A stretch of DNA of 64,000 nucleotides from Mycolicibacterium litorale (GTDB lineage Bacteria > Actinomycetota > Actinomycetes > Mycobacteriales > Mycobacteriaceae), in the NCBI RefSeq assembly GCF_010731695.1, contig NZ_AP022586.1, positions 3,038,001-3,102,000 on the forward strand, given 5' to 3'. The translations under genes and the position numbers were made by a program. Below are positions 19,117-27,630 of this stretch, one piece after another (position 1 is the stretch's first letter; each line of letters begins with the position of its first letter). Below the pieces are notes generated by a model, which saw only the letters and a list, made by a program, of their open reading frames with translations, was not told the DNA's origin and did not search any database.

Positions 19117-19766
19117 GCACAAGCCGATCTGGCTCGCGGTCACGGGACGCCTCGCCCTCACGGGAGGCGAAGAAGGAGGCCACCCGTCGGGCCATCGTCA
19201 CCGCCGCGCTGACGCTCCTCGAGGAGCGCAGCTTCGCCGCATTGAGCCTGCGTGAAGTCACCCGGGAGGCCGGTATCGCGCCCGCGGCGTTCTACCGGCA
19301 TTTCGAATCGATGGAGGCGCTGGGCCTCGTCCTGATCGACGAGTCGTTCCGCGCGCTGCGCGATCTGCTGCGCAGCGCCCGCGCCGGGAAACTGGATCCC
19401 ACGCGGGTCATCGAATCGTCGGTCGACATGCTCGTCGAAGGGGTCGACCAACGGCGCGAGCAATGGCGCTTCATCGGCCGCGAACGCAACAGCGGGGTGA
19501 CCGTGCTGCGTTACGCCATTCGCACCGAGATCCGGTTGATCACCTCGGAGCTCGCGATCGACCTGGCGCGCTTCCCCGGTCTGAACACCTGGAGCGCCGA
19601 GGATCTCAACATCCTGGCGAGCCTGATCGTCAATGCGATGATCTCGATCGCCGAGGCCATCGAGGACGCCAACGATGCGGCGGCGCTGGCCGAGATCAAG
19701 CGGATCGCGGTCAAGCAGTTGCGGATGATCGTCGTCGGGGTCGCCGGATGGCGTAGCGCCGGCTGA
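19092..19766 (+). CDS. TetR-family regulator divergent from the desaturase operon
   Basis: 224 residues. A basic, Ser/Arg-rich N-terminus of ~30 residues precedes the DNA-binding domain; the recognition HTH is SLREVTREAGIAPAAFYRHF. The C-terminal helices form the ligand pocket, with an ELAIDLARFPGLNTWS segment. The divergent arrangement with a desaturase and its reductase matches Pseudomonas DesT, a TetR protein that senses acyl-CoA saturation and controls desCB; by analogy this protein may sense acyl-CoAs. The GTG at 19092 is supported by a leaderless -10 box and an operator-like repeat starting at the same base. Confidence 0.85.
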   Translation: MNSRTPSSRTSRSGSRSRDASPSREAKKEATRRAIVTAALTLLEERSFAALSLREVTREAGIAPAAFYRHFESMEALGLVLIDESFRALRDLLRSARAGKLDPTRVIESSVDMLVEGVDQRREQWRFIGRERNSGVTVLRYAIRTEIRLITSELAIDLARFPGLNTWSAEDLNILASLIVNAMISIAEAIEDANDAAALAEIKRIAVKQLRMIVVGVAGWRSAG

Positions 19767-19796
19767 TGCCGAGCCGCCGAGATGGGCTTCGGGCGT

Positions 19797-19802
19797 TAGC
19801 GT
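19797..19802 (+). promoter_or_regulatory. -10 box TAGCGT, leaderless promoter for enoyl-CoA hydratase gene
   Basis: TAGCGT ends seven bases before the ATG at 19810. It overlaps the alternative GTG start at 19801, which argues for the ATG. Confidence 0.5.
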
Positions 19803-19809
19803 GGCCGTC

Positions 19810-20589
19810 ATGACCGTCCTTGAGCTGGCCTACCCGCGGCCCGACATCGCCGTCGTCACCCTCAATCGCCCGGAGAAGCTCAACGCGCTGTCGTACGAGC
19901 TCGTCGAGTCCTTCCACGCCGCGCTCGGCGACATCGCGGCGAACAACGACTGCCGCGTCGTGGTGCTCACCGGGGCCGGGCGCGGGTTCTGTTCCGGGCT
20001 GGACCTCACCGAACCGAACCCCACACCCACGGGCGGCGGCACGGAGTTCCCGCGCTCGGGCATGCGCTGGCAGGAACGCATCGCCGAGCTGACCACACGG
20101 CTGCACCGGTTACGCCAACCCGTGATCGCCGCGGTCAACGGCCCCGCCTACGGCGGCGGATTCGCCATCGCCGCCGCCGCCGACATCCGCCTGGCCTCGG
20201 AGAGCGCGCGGTTCTGCACGCAGTTCATCAAACTGGGACTCGGCGGCTGCGACATCGGCGTGAGCTACACGCTGCCGCGCATCGTCGGCGCCGGACACGC
20301 GTTCGACCTCATCCTGACCGCCCGCCAGGTCGACGCCGCCGAGGCGCTGCGGCTGGGTCTGGTGTCGCGGGTGTCGGAGAACGTCGTCGACGACGCGCTG
20401 GCGATGGCCGAAACACTCTGCGGATACGGCAAATTCGGCCTCGAGTCGACCAAGCAGGTGCTGTGGGCCAACCTCGAGGCGGGCAGCCTGGAACAGGCGA
20501 TACACCTGGAGAACCGAAGCCAGATCCTGGCGTCGACGAGCGGTGAGATGCGCGAGGCTAGCGAGGCGTTCCGCCGCCGTCCACGATGA
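19810..20589 (+). CDS. Enoyl-CoA hydratase/isomerase family protein
   Basis: 259 residues, crotonase fold. Features are VTLNRPEKLNAL near the N-terminus, the oxyanion-hole segments GAGRGFCSGLDL and AVNGPAYGGGFAIA, and the FIKLGLGGCDIGVSYTLPRIVG region. The two usual hydratase glutamates are not both evident (Gly-Cys-Asp stands where many have an acidic residue), so the exact crotonase reaction is uncertain. It could act in fatty acid or ring degradation. The start at 19810 is chosen from the leaderless -10 box. The 3' end overlaps the convergent SDR gene by 32 bases. Confidence 0.87.
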   Translation: MTVLELAYPRPDIAVVTLNRPEKLNALSYELVESFHAALGDIAANNDCRVVVLTGAGRGFCSGLDLTEPNPTPTGGGTEFPRSGMRWQERIAELTTRLHRLRQPVIAAVNGPAYGGGFAIAAAADIRLASESARFCTQFIKLGLGGCDIGVSYTLPRIVGAGHAFDLILTARQVDAAEALRLGLVSRVSENVVDDALAMAETLCGYGKFGLESTKQVLWANLEAGSLEQAIHLENRSQILASTSGEMREASEAFRRRPR

Positions 20590-21328
20590 TCGCCTGGCCG
20601 GTCAAGTAGCTGCCGGCATCGGACACCAACAGCAGTGCCGCGCCGACCATCTCGTCCGGTGACGCCAGCCGCTTCATCAGCGTGGCGCCGGCCATCGCGT
20701 CGATCGCCTCCTGGGTGTTGTTGCGCATCATGTCGGTGTCGACCGGGCCGGGCGCCAGCGCGTTGACGCGGATGCCGTACGGCGCGTACGCGGCGGCCAT
20801 CGACCGGGTGAACGACAGCAGGGCGGCCTTGCCCGCGGCGTACATCGACACGTTCGGCGCGAAGTTGAAAGCACCCACCGACACGGTGTTCAGCACCGCG
20901 GCATGCTCGCTGCGCTTCAGATGCGGCAGTGCGTGCTGCACCAGGAACACCGGGCCGCGCAGGTTGACGTCATAGGACTTCGCCCACGCCTCGGGAGTCA
21001 TCTCCCCCAGCGGTTGCGCCAGCGCGTTGGCGGCGTTGTTGACCAGGACGTCGATACCGCCGAACTCCGCGACGGCGCGGTCGACCAGTGTCGCGAGCGC
21101 GTCGATGTCACCGAGATGGGTGGGAACGCCGACGGCCTGTCCGCCCAGCCCGCGCAGATGCTCGGCGGCCTGCTCGCAGGCGTCGGGTTTCCGGCTCGCG
21201 ACCACCACGTTGGCGCCCGCCAGCACGAAGCCCTCGGCCAGCGCGAGGCCGATGCCGCGCGTGCCACCGGTGACGACGACGGTGCGGCCGGTGAGGTCGA
21301 AGAGGCGGTCAAAGAAGGTGCGGTCCAC
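20558..21328 (-). CDS. Short-chain dehydrogenase/reductase, FabG-like
   Basis: 256 residues. The cofactor motif TGGTRGIG is near residue 20, followed by NNAAN, the catalytic Ser in LNTVSVGAF and YAAGKAALL. PGPVDTDM and the end VDGGGTPR are typical of classical SDRs of the FabG/3-oxoacyl-ACP reductase subgroup. An Arg in the ASRKPD segment after strand 2 suggests NADP(H). Its substrate is unknown. Start is GTG at 21328. It ends inside the convergent enoyl-CoA hydratase gene, and the NmrA-like gene ends 21 bases upstream on the same strand. Confidence 0.87.
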   Translation of the reverse strand: MDRTFFDRLFDLTGRTVVVTGGTRGIGLALAEGFVLAGANVVVASRKPDACEQAAEHLRGLGGQAVGVPTHLGDIDALATLVDRAVAEFGGIDVLVNNAANALAQPLGEMTPEAWAKSYDVNLRGPVFLVQHALPHLKRSEHAAVLNTVSVGAFNFAPNVSMYAAGKAALLSFTRSMAAAYAPYGIRVNALAPGPVDTDMMRNNTQEAIDAMAGATLMKRLASPDEMVGAALLLVSDAGSYLTGQAIIVDGGGTPR

Positions 21329-21349
21329 CGCGTCAGTGAATCACGCTGC

Positions 21350-22237
21350 TCACGAGAACAGGTCACGATGGGCCGCGACGTACTGTTCGACGGTCTGCGC
21401 GGGGATGCCGGTGACGCGTTCGACGTCGTCGGTGGACCGCTCGTAGCGGCCCTCCCGGTGCAGTCGTGCCATGGTCGTGATGTGCTGCTGCACATGGTCG
21501 TTGAGACCGGCGGTGGTCAGCACCCGCTGAACCCGCGAGAACGGCAGATCCTCTCCGGCCACCCGCCGTCCCAGTGCCCGCGCGAACTGCTCGGCCAGCC
21601 CGTGCACGTCGAGGACCTCGGGGCCGGTCAGTTCGTAGACGTCACCGATGCGGCCGTCGGCGTCGGCCAGCACCGCGGCGACCACGCGTGCGACGTCGTC
21701 GGCGGCGATCGGCGAGGTGCGGCCGGCCCCGAACGGCAGCGACAGCACGCCGCGTTCGCGCACCGAACGGGCGCCGAGCACCGTGAACAGCGGATTGTCG
21801 AGGAACACCGTCGGACGCACGTGGACGACCGGGAGACCCGACCAGTTCAGCACGTGCTCGGCGAGCCAGTGCAGCCGGTGCTGGCGCGATTCATCGGTGC
21901 CGGACAGCGTCATCTGCGACACCGTCATCTGCGACATGTTGACCAGCGCGTCGAGGTCGCCGTAGTGCAGCGCCGCCGCGGCGACCTCTGTGGTCGCCCG
22001 CAGATAGTCCGGGGAGACGCTCATGTTGAAGAACATCCGCCGGACCCCGCGCAGCGCGGCCAGGATGTCGGCCGCCTCGATCAGATCGCCGACGAAGACG
22101 TCGGCGCCCAGCGCCCGCAGCCGTTCGGCCCGCTCGTCGTCGCGGCGCACCAGCGCGCGCACCTCCTCCCCTCGGGTCAGGAGGAGTTCGATGACCCGAC
22201 GGCTGACACCGCCTGCGCCGCCGGTGATCAGGTACAT
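21350..22237 (-). CDS. NmrA/atypical SDR NAD(P)-binding protein
   Basis: 295 residues. The protein opens with MYLITGGAGGVSRRVIELL, the Rossmann glycine-rich turn of atypical SDRs, and VRALVRRDDER marks the cofactor ribose-binding strand. No Tyr-x3-Lys active site is obvious, consistent with the NmrA/HSCARG group that includes redox-sensing proteins and quinone reductase-like enzymes. A longer in-frame ORF reaches 22402, but its extra N-terminus is Arg-rich and unlike the family, so the ATG at 22237 is used. Function is not known. Confidence 0.8.
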   Translation of the reverse strand: MYLITGGAGGVSRRVIELLLTRGEEVRALVRRDDERAERLRALGADVFVGDLIEAADILAALRGVRRMFFNMSVSPDYLRATTEVAAAALHYGDLDALVNMSQMTVSQMTLSGTDESRQHRLHWLAEHVLNWSGLPVVHVRPTVFLDNPLFTVLGARSVRERGVLSLPFGAGRTSPIAADDVARVVAAVLADADGRIGDVYELTGPEVLDVHGLAEQFARALGRRVAGEDLPFSRVQRVLTTAGLNDHVQQHITTMARLHREGRYERSTDDVERVTGIPAQTVEQYVAAHRDLFS

Positions 22238-22280
22238 GCTGCGAATGACGCCGCCGGGCCGCTGAGCATTCCCGCTCGGC

Positions 22281-22613
22281 TCAGATGCAGCCGCTGACGC
22301 TGATCCGCCTGCCGACGTTCGCGCACACGTTGATGTTCGGCGGGGGCGGGGGCGGCGGCACGTACGCCGGCGGTGGCGGTGGTGGCGGGGGCGGCGGCGC
22401 ACCGGGCGGGGGCGGGGGCGGCGGGGGTGGCGGTGGCGGCGGCAGCGCGTCGTTGAGGTACGCGAACGGATCGGAGCAGCCGCTCACGTCGACGAACCGG
22501 CCACCGACCGAACCGCAGACCGTGGCCTGCGCCGTCGGGACGACGGGGGTCAGGCCGGCGGCGAACACCAACGCCGCCGCGCAGGCCCCGGGGAACGACC
22601 AGATTCTTCGCAC
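22281..22613 (-). CDS. Exported proline-rich protein with duplicated cysteine motif
   Basis: 110 residues from a GTG at 22613. Residues 1-30 are a signal peptide: basic start (MRRIWSF), hydrophobic core, and an AQA cleavage site before TVCGS. The mature part has two copies of a short cysteine motif, VCGSVGGRFVDVSGC and VCANVGRRISVSGC, separated by two long runs of proline broken by GA and AYV. The polyproline region is G-rich on the plus strand (about 22337-22443). No known family recognised. Probably an exported or wall-associated protein with two small disulfide-closed loops at either end of a rigid linker. Earlier start codons are possible but would spoil the signal peptide. Confidence 0.7.
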   Translation of the reverse strand: MRRIWSFPGACAAALVFAAGLTPVVPTAQATVCGSVGGRFVDVSGCSDPFAYLNDALPPPPPPPPPPPPPGAPPPPPPPPPPAYVPPPPPPPNINVCANVGRRISVSGCI

Positions 22614-22696
22614 CCGCAGATTGTGGCGCTCGGCGCCGACCTGGTGAGCGGTTTCGGTGTAGTTGGTCGCGCCGGCCGCGACGGACGACACCGAAA

Positions 22697-23503
22697 TCAC
22701 GAGTCGCGGGCGGCGATGCGGTCGAGTGCCGCGGCGACCAGACCGCGCCGCGGGGCCGCCGGCTCGACGGTCACGGCGTCGCCGAGGGCCACCACGCCGG
22801 GCTGCACGACGTCGGCGTACACCCCGACGCTCGGCCGCTCGCCGAACACCGGAACGTCACGCGTGCGCACACTCGTCAGTGTCCGCATGATCCGCTGGTC
22901 GCGCGGGAGGACGTCGAGTTGTTCACGGGTGGTGACCGCACAGCGCGGCGTCGGCATCGCCACGTGCAGCACCGCGTCGCCGATCTGGACGTCACACCCC
23001 AGCCAGCGGTCCTCGGCGGCGCCGTCGTCCTCACCGTCGTCACCGTCGTCGATGACGATGTTGGGCCGGAACCGCCGCGGATCCCACCGCCCGGCCGGAT
23101 ACTGCGCGCCGAGCCAGCGCAACGTGCCCGCGGCGACGATGTGCACCGGCGCCAGATCGACCTGGCTGCCCGAGTGCCCCGTCGTCATGCGCACCTCGAC
23201 ACCGAGCAGATCCGACACCCGCTGGGCCACCTCGTCGGCACCGCGCACCACCGACCCATCGGGCATCGTCACCTCGATCGGCGGTACGGGTTCGGGCTCC
23301 GACGGTGCCGCGAGATAGCGGACCCGGCAGTTCAGCATGGCGCCGTACTTCTTGGCGCTGATCCGCTCGCCCGTCTGGACCACCTCGAACGCCCTCGCCC
23401 GGTCGGAGAGCACCCCGTCCTCGACGAGCGTGAGCGCGTCGACGTCCTCACCCCACATGGATTTCACCGGATACCGGTACAGCTCAACGACCTTCGCGGG
23501 CAT
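22697..23503 (-). CDS. MOSC domain protein (molybdenum cofactor-binding, mARC/YcbX-like)
   Basis: 268 residues. The N-terminal MOSC_N beta-barrel opens with VELYRYPVKSM, and the MOSC domain contains the conserved cysteine in PTPRCAVTT that ligates molybdenum in mARC-type enzymes. The C-terminal [2Fe-2S] domain found in YcbX is absent, so any reductase would need a separate partner. It may reduce N-hydroxylated compounds. The ATG at 23503 overlaps the stop of the upstream pseudouridine synthase gene by one base (TGATG), placing it last in the glpD2 transcript. Confidence 0.85.
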   Translation of the reverse strand: MPAKVVELYRYPVKSMWGEDVDALTLVEDGVLSDRARAFEVVQTGERISAKKYGAMLNCRVRYLAAPSEPEPVPPIEVTMPDGSVVRGADEVAQRVSDLLGVEVRMTTGHSGSQVDLAPVHIVAAGTLRWLGAQYPAGRWDPRRFRPNIVIDDGDDGEDDGAAEDRWLGCDVQIGDAVLHVAMPTPRCAVTTREQLDVLPRDQRIMRTLTSVRTRDVPVFGERPSVGVYADVVQPGVVALGDAVTVEPAAPRRGLVAAALDRIAARDS

Positions 23504-24366
23504 CACAGCGTCCGTTCACTGACGAAGCGGTGCCGCGCACCGGTGAGCGGATCGTCGAACTCCACACTGTGCGCGAGCAACTGCAGCGGTCGGCTGAAGT
23601 CGTCGGGTGCGACGTCGACGATGTCGGGGTACAGCGGATCGTTGCGCAGCGCAAGGCCGAGCCCGGCCATGTGCAGCCGCAGTTGATGGGTGCGCCCGGT
23701 ACGCGGCGTCAGCCGGTAGCGGTCGTCCCCGAGGTGCTCGACGAGCGTTTCGGCATTCGGCTCACCCGCTTCCTCGAACGCCTGTAACCGGCCGCGCTGC
23801 TTGACGATCCGGCTGCGCACCACCGTCGGCAGCCTGGCATCCGTGCGGCCCGCCGAGCGCGCCAGGTAGACCTTGGCGACCGCCCCCTCGGCGAACAGCC
23901 GCTGATAGCGGCCACGGACCTCGCGGCGGGTGGTGAACAGCAGCACCCCGGCGGTGAGGCGGTCCAGGCGGTGCGCGGGGCTCAGCTCGGGCAGGTCGAG
24001 TTCGCGGCGCAACCGGACCACCGCGGTCTCGGCGACATGGCGGCCGCGCGGCATCGTGGCCAGGAAGTGCGGTTTGTCGACCACCACGATGTCGTCGTCG
24101 CGGTACAGCAGCGGCATCTCGAACGGCACCGGAATCTCTTGCGGCAGATCGCGATACAGGTAGACGTGGGCACCCGGGGGCAGCACGGTGGCCGGGGTGA
24201 CCACGTCACCCGCCGCCGTCACCACACCACCGTCGAAGACCTTGGCCGCCACCGTCTCGCCGAAGCGGTCGGCCAGTTCCACCAGCACGGCGCCACCACG
24301 CAACCGCACCCGGGCGGGGCCGAGCCCGTCGCGCACCGGCAGCGGCGCGGGCCGCACCCGGCTCAT
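23503..24366 (-). CDS. RluA-family 23S rRNA/tRNA pseudouridine synthase (Rv3300c type)
   Basis: 287 residues. The catalytic aspartate lies in SPAHRLDRLTAGVLLFT, the RluA motif II (HRLDxxTSG). IVVVDKPHFLATMPRG and the C-terminal RLTPRTGRTHQLRLHM are further family motifs. No S4 domain is clear in the N-terminal ~80 residues. It isomerises uridine to pseudouridine in RNA; the target site cannot be predicted. The ATG at 24366 overlaps the glpD2 stop by four bases (ATGA), so it is translationally coupled to glpD2; M. tuberculosis has phoY1 between these two genes. Confidence 0.9.
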   Translation of the reverse strand: MSRVRPAPLPVRDGLGPARVRLRGGAVLVELADRFGETVAAKVFDGGVVTAAGDVVTPATVLPPGAHVYLYRDLPQEIPVPFEMPLLYRDDDIVVVDKPHFLATMPRGRHVAETAVVRLRRELDLPELSPAHRLDRLTAGVLLFTTRREVRGRYQRLFAEGAVAKVYLARSAGRTDARLPTVVRSRIVKQRGRLQAFEEAGEPNAETLVEHLGDDRYRLTPRTGRTHQLRLHMAGLGLALRNDPLYPDIVDVAPDDFSRPLQLLAHSVEFDDPLTGARHRFVSERTL

Positions 24367-26102
24367 CGCAGCGGGACCGGTTCCAGGATCTTCGCCCTCG
24401 CCTCCGGTGCGGCCGCGCGCAGCGCATCGGCGGATTCGTCGTCCGGCTGTTGCTGGCTGCGCACCTCGGCGTCCACCCGAGCGCAGTAGGTGTCCACCTC
24501 GCGGTCGACGTCCTCGGCGCTCCAGCCCAGCACGGGCGCAACGACTTCGGCGACCTCGCGGGCACAGTCGACCCCGCGGTGCGGATACTCGATCGAGATG
24601 CGCATGCGGCGGGCCAGGATGTCCTCGAGGTGCAGCGCGCCCTCCGCGACCGCCGCGTACCAGGCCTCCACCTTCAGGTAGACCGGCGCCTCGGTGATCG
24701 GGGTGAGCAGTTCCGGCCTGCCCTCGGCCGACTGCAGCACGTCGCTGATCAGCGAGCCGTAGCGGTCCAGCAGATGGCGCACCCGGTAGGGATGCAAACC
24801 GTAACGGGCACCGACACTCTCGGTCTGGTTGATCAGCGCGAAGTACCCGTCGGCGCCCATCAGCGGCACCTTCTCGGTGATCGACGGCGCGACCCGGGCC
24901 GGCACGAACTCGGCGGCCGCGTCGATCGCGTCCTCCCCCATCACCCGGTAGGTGGTGTACTTGCCGCCGGCGATCGCCACCAGGCCCGGCGCGGGCACCG
25001 CCACCGCGTGCTCCCGCGACAGCTTGGACGTCTCCTCGCTCTCCCCGGCCAGCAGCGGCCGCAGGCCCGCGTACACCCCGTCGATGTCGTCGTGGGTCAG
25101 CGGCGTGGCCAGGACCGTGTTGACGTGGCCGAGGATGTAGTCGATGTCGGCCTTCGTCGCCGCCGGATGCGCCAGGTCGAGATTCCAGTCGGTGTCGGTG
25201 GTGCCGATGATCCAGTGCGTCCCCCAGGGGATGACGAACAGCACCGACTTCTCGGTGCGCAGGATGATCGCCACCTCGCTGACGATGCGGTCGCGCGGTA
25301 CGACGACGTGCACACCCTTCGACGCGCGCACCCGGAACCGCCCGCGCTGTCGCGACAACGCCTGGATCTCGTCGGTCCACACCCCGGTGGCGTTGACGAC
25401 GACATGGCCGCGCACCTCGGCCACCGCGCCGTCCTCGCTGTCGCGGACGGCGACCCCGATGACCCGGTCCCCTTCGCGCAGCAAGTTGACCACCTGCGTC
25501 GACGTGCGCACCACCGCGCCGTAGTGAGCGGCCGTCCGCGCGACGGTCATGGTGTGGCGCGCGTCGTCGACGACGGTGTCGTAGTACCGGATCCCGCCGA
25601 TCAGCGAGCTGCGTTTGAGCCCGGGCGCCAGCCGTAGGGCCCCCGACTTGGTGAGGTGCTTCTGGGCGGGAACCGATTTCGCGCCGCCGAGTTGGTCGTA
25701 GAGGAAGATGCCCGCCGCTACATAGGGCCGCTCCCACCACCGGTTGGTCAGCGGGAACAGGAACGGCAGCGGTTTCACCAGATGGGGGGCCAGCGTGGTC
25801 AGCGACAACTCACGCTCGTGCAGTGCTTCGCGCACCAGCCCGAACTCGAGCTGTTCGAGGTAGCGCAGGCCGCCGTGGAACATCTTGCTGCTGCGACTCG
25901 AGGTGCCCGAGGCGAAATCCCGCGCCTCGACCAGCGCGACCTTGAGCCCGCGAGTGGCGGCGTCGAGCGCCGCACCGGCGCCGACCACACCCCCGCCGAT
26001 CACGACGACGTCGAACTGTTCGCTGCCGAGCCGCCGCCAGGCCTCGGCCCGCTGCTCAGGGCCGAGCAAAGTCTGCCCGTTACCTGCGATCGGGTCACTC
26101 AC
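24363..26102 (-). CDS. glpD2: FAD-dependent glycerol-3-phosphate dehydrogenase GlpD2
   Basis: 579 residues, typical length. The dinucleotide fold VVVIGGGVVGAGAALDAATRG is split here as VVIGGGVVGAGAAL near residue 33; family motifs SSRSSKMFHGGLRYLEQ and WGTHWIIGTTDTDW follow, and the C-terminal DAO_C helical domain runs from about residue 400. It oxidises sn-glycerol-3-phosphate to DHAP at the membrane and reduces quinone. The GTG at 26102 lies seven bases after a TAGCCT -10 box. It leads a three-gene coupled unit with the pseudouridine synthase and the MOSC gene. Confidence 0.94.
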   Translation of the reverse strand: MSDPIAGNGQTLLGPEQRAEAWRRLGSEQFDVVVIGGGVVGAGAALDAATRGLKVALVEARDFASGTSSRSSKMFHGGLRYLEQLEFGLVREALHERELSLTTLAPHLVKPLPFLFPLTNRWWERPYVAAGIFLYDQLGGAKSVPAQKHLTKSGALRLAPGLKRSSLIGGIRYYDTVVDDARHTMTVARTAAHYGAVVRTSTQVVNLLREGDRVIGVAVRDSEDGAVAEVRGHVVVNATGVWTDEIQALSRQRGRFRVRASKGVHVVVPRDRIVSEVAIILRTEKSVLFVIPWGTHWIIGTTDTDWNLDLAHPAATKADIDYILGHVNTVLATPLTHDDIDGVYAGLRPLLAGESEETSKLSREHAVAVPAPGLVAIAGGKYTTYRVMGEDAIDAAAEFVPARVAPSITEKVPLMGADGYFALINQTESVGARYGLHPYRVRHLLDRYGSLISDVLQSAEGRPELLTPITEAPVYLKVEAWYAAVAEGALHLEDILARRMRISIEYPHRGVDCAREVAEVVAPVLGWSAEDVDREVDTYCARVDAEVRSQQQPDDESADALRAAAPEARAKILEPVPLR

Positions 26103-26109
26103 CGTTCCC

Positions 26110-26115
26110 AGGCTA
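26110..26115 (-). promoter_or_regulatory. -10 box TAGCCT, leaderless promoter for glpD2
   Basis: Read on the minus strand, TAGCCT ends seven bases before the glpD2 GTG at 26102. Confidence 0.5.
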
Positions 26116-26122
26116 CGTGTGT

Positions 26123-27544
26123 TCAGTCCAGATCGTCGTGAGCCATGAGGCGGCGCGCGGCCTCGACTATCGAACCCGACAGCGAGGGATACACCGACAA
26201 CGTCTGCGCGAGGTCGGTCACCGAGATGCGGTTCTGCACCGCCAGCGCGATCGGCAGGATCAATTCCGAGGCGATCGGGGCCACCACCACCCCGCCGATC
26301 ACCACGCCGGTCGCCGGACGGCAGAAGATCTTGACGAAGCCGTGCCGCAGCAGCGACATCTTCGCCCGCGCATTGGTGTTGAGCGGCAACATCAGCGTGC
26401 GGGCCGGGACACTGCCGTCGTCGATCGCGGTCTGCGGGATCCCCACGGCGCCGATCTCCGGGCGGGTGAACGTGGCGGAGGCGACGGTGCGCAGCCGGAT
26501 CGGGGCGACCCCCTCGCCGAGGGCGTGGTACATCGCGATGCGGCCCTGCATCGCGGCCACCGACGCCAACGGCAGCAGCCCGGTGCAGTCACCGGCGGCG
26601 TAGATCCCCGACGCCGGTGTGCGCGAGACCCGGTCGACGGGGATGTAACCGCCGCGGCCCAACTCGACGCCCACCCGCTCCAGGCCGAGGCCCGAGGTGT
26701 TGGGCACCGACCCGACCGTCATCAGTGCGTGGCTGCCCTCCACGCAGCGGCCGTCGGCGATCTGCACCTTCACCCCGGTCTCGGTACGGGTCACCGATTC
26801 GGCGCGGGCGTTCTTGACCAGCGTCACACCGCGTTCGGCGAACACCTCTTCGAGCGCCGCGGCGGCGTCGCTGTCCTCGTGCGGCAGGATCTGGTCGCGG
26901 CTGGCGACGACCGTCACCGTGACACCGAGTTCGGTGTAGGCGTTGCAGAACTCCGCGCCGGTGACCCCGGAGCCCACGATCACCAGGTGCTCGGGAAGTT
27001 CGGTCAGGTCGTAGAGCTGCCGCCAGGTCAGGATCCGCTCGCCGTCGGGCACGGCGTTGGGCAGCACGCGCGGGCTGGCGCCGGTGGCGATGAGCACGAC
27101 GTCGGCCTTCAGCACTCCGGTCTTGCCGTCGTGGGTGGTCACCCGTACCCGGTGGTGGGCCATCCCGGGCACGTCGTCGACCAGCTCACCGCGGCCGGCG
27201 ATGACCGTGACGCCCTCGCGCAGCAGTTGGCTGCCGATGTCGGCGGACTGTGACCGGGCCAGTGTCTTGACGCGGTTGTGGATCTGCGGCAGCGAGATCT
27301 TGGCGTCCTCGACGCTGATGTCGATACCGAGACCGCCGGCGCGGCGCAGTTCGGTGCGCACCCCGGTCGAGGCGATGAACGTCTTGGACGGCACGCAGTC
27401 GTAGAGCACACACGCGCCACCCACCCCGTCGGAGTCGATCACGGTGACGTGGATGTCGGAGCCGTCGGCGCGTCTGCCCGCGGCAACGAGTGCCGCCTCA
27501 TAGCCGGCGGGCCCGCCGCCGATGATCACGATGCGGGTTGCCAC
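26123..27544 (-). CDS. lpdA: LpdA-type NAD(P)H:quinone/flavoprotein disulfide reductase
   Basis: 473 residues with FAD (IVIIGGGPAGYEAAL), NAD(P) (LVIVGSGVTGAEF) and dimerisation domains, plus AAGDCTG. It matches M. tuberculosis LpdA (Rv3303c), which reduces quinones and is not a lipoamide dehydrogenase. A redox-type CVLYDC pair precedes PSKTF. The C-terminal His-Glu dyad of true lipoamide dehydrogenases is absent: VYPSLSGS stands where a HxHPTxSE segment would be. The GTG at 27544 is preferred over 27550 because TAGATT at 27551-27556 ends exactly six bases upstream and the resulting start resembles the M. tuberculosis protein. Confidence 0.92.
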   Translation of the reverse strand: MATRIVIIGGGPAGYEAALVAAGRRADGSDIHVTVIDSDGVGGACVLYDCVPSKTFIASTGVRTELRRAGGLGIDISVEDAKISLPQIHNRVKTLARSQSADIGSQLLREGVTVIAGRGELVDDVPGMAHHRVRVTTHDGKTGVLKADVVLIATGASPRVLPNAVPDGERILTWRQLYDLTELPEHLVIVGSGVTGAEFCNAYTELGVTVTVVASRDQILPHEDSDAAAALEEVFAERGVTLVKNARAESVTRTETGVKVQIADGRCVEGSHALMTVGSVPNTSGLGLERVGVELGRGGYIPVDRVSRTPASGIYAAGDCTGLLPLASVAAMQGRIAMYHALGEGVAPIRLRTVASATFTRPEIGAVGIPQTAIDDGSVPARTLMLPLNTNARAKMSLLRHGFVKIFCRPATGVVIGGVVVAPIASELILPIALAVQNRISVTDLAQTLSVYPSLSGSIVEAARRLMAHDDLD

Positions 27545-27550
27545 GCCCAC

Positions 27551-27556
27551 AATCTA
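27551..27556 (-). promoter_or_regulatory. -10 box TAGATT, leaderless promoter for lpdA
   Basis: On the minus strand TAGATT ends six bases before GTG 27544; it abuts the alternative GTG at 27550, helping to choose the start. Confidence 0.5.
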
Positions 27557-27616
27557 GCCGCTCCCCGCGGTGGCGCCGGGCCGGACGCTTCCGGTCGCGG
27601 CCGCCCGGTTGCCGGT

Positions 27617-27622
27617 TAAGCT
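27617..27622 (+). promoter_or_regulatory. -10 box TAAGCT, leaderless promoter for cyclotransferase-like gene
   Basis: TAAGCT followed by eight bases and GTG 27631; the same hexamer and spacing occur before deoD (31891). The lpdA promoter faces the other way about 60 bases to the left. Confidence 0.5.
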
Positions 27623-27630
27623 CTCCTACC

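Noticed and set aside
19801..19809. GTG 19801 as start of the enoyl-CoA hydratase gene
   Set aside because: It falls inside the TAGCGT -10 box; ATG 19810 has the expected spacing.
22330..22445. GGC/GGGC repeat run, possible CRISPR or satellite
   Set aside because: It is the antisense of polyproline codons in an exported protein; no repeat-spacer structure.
23503..26102. A phoY1 gene between glpD2 and the pseudouridine synthase gene
   Set aside because: M. tuberculosis has one there, but here the two genes overlap by four bases, leaving no room.
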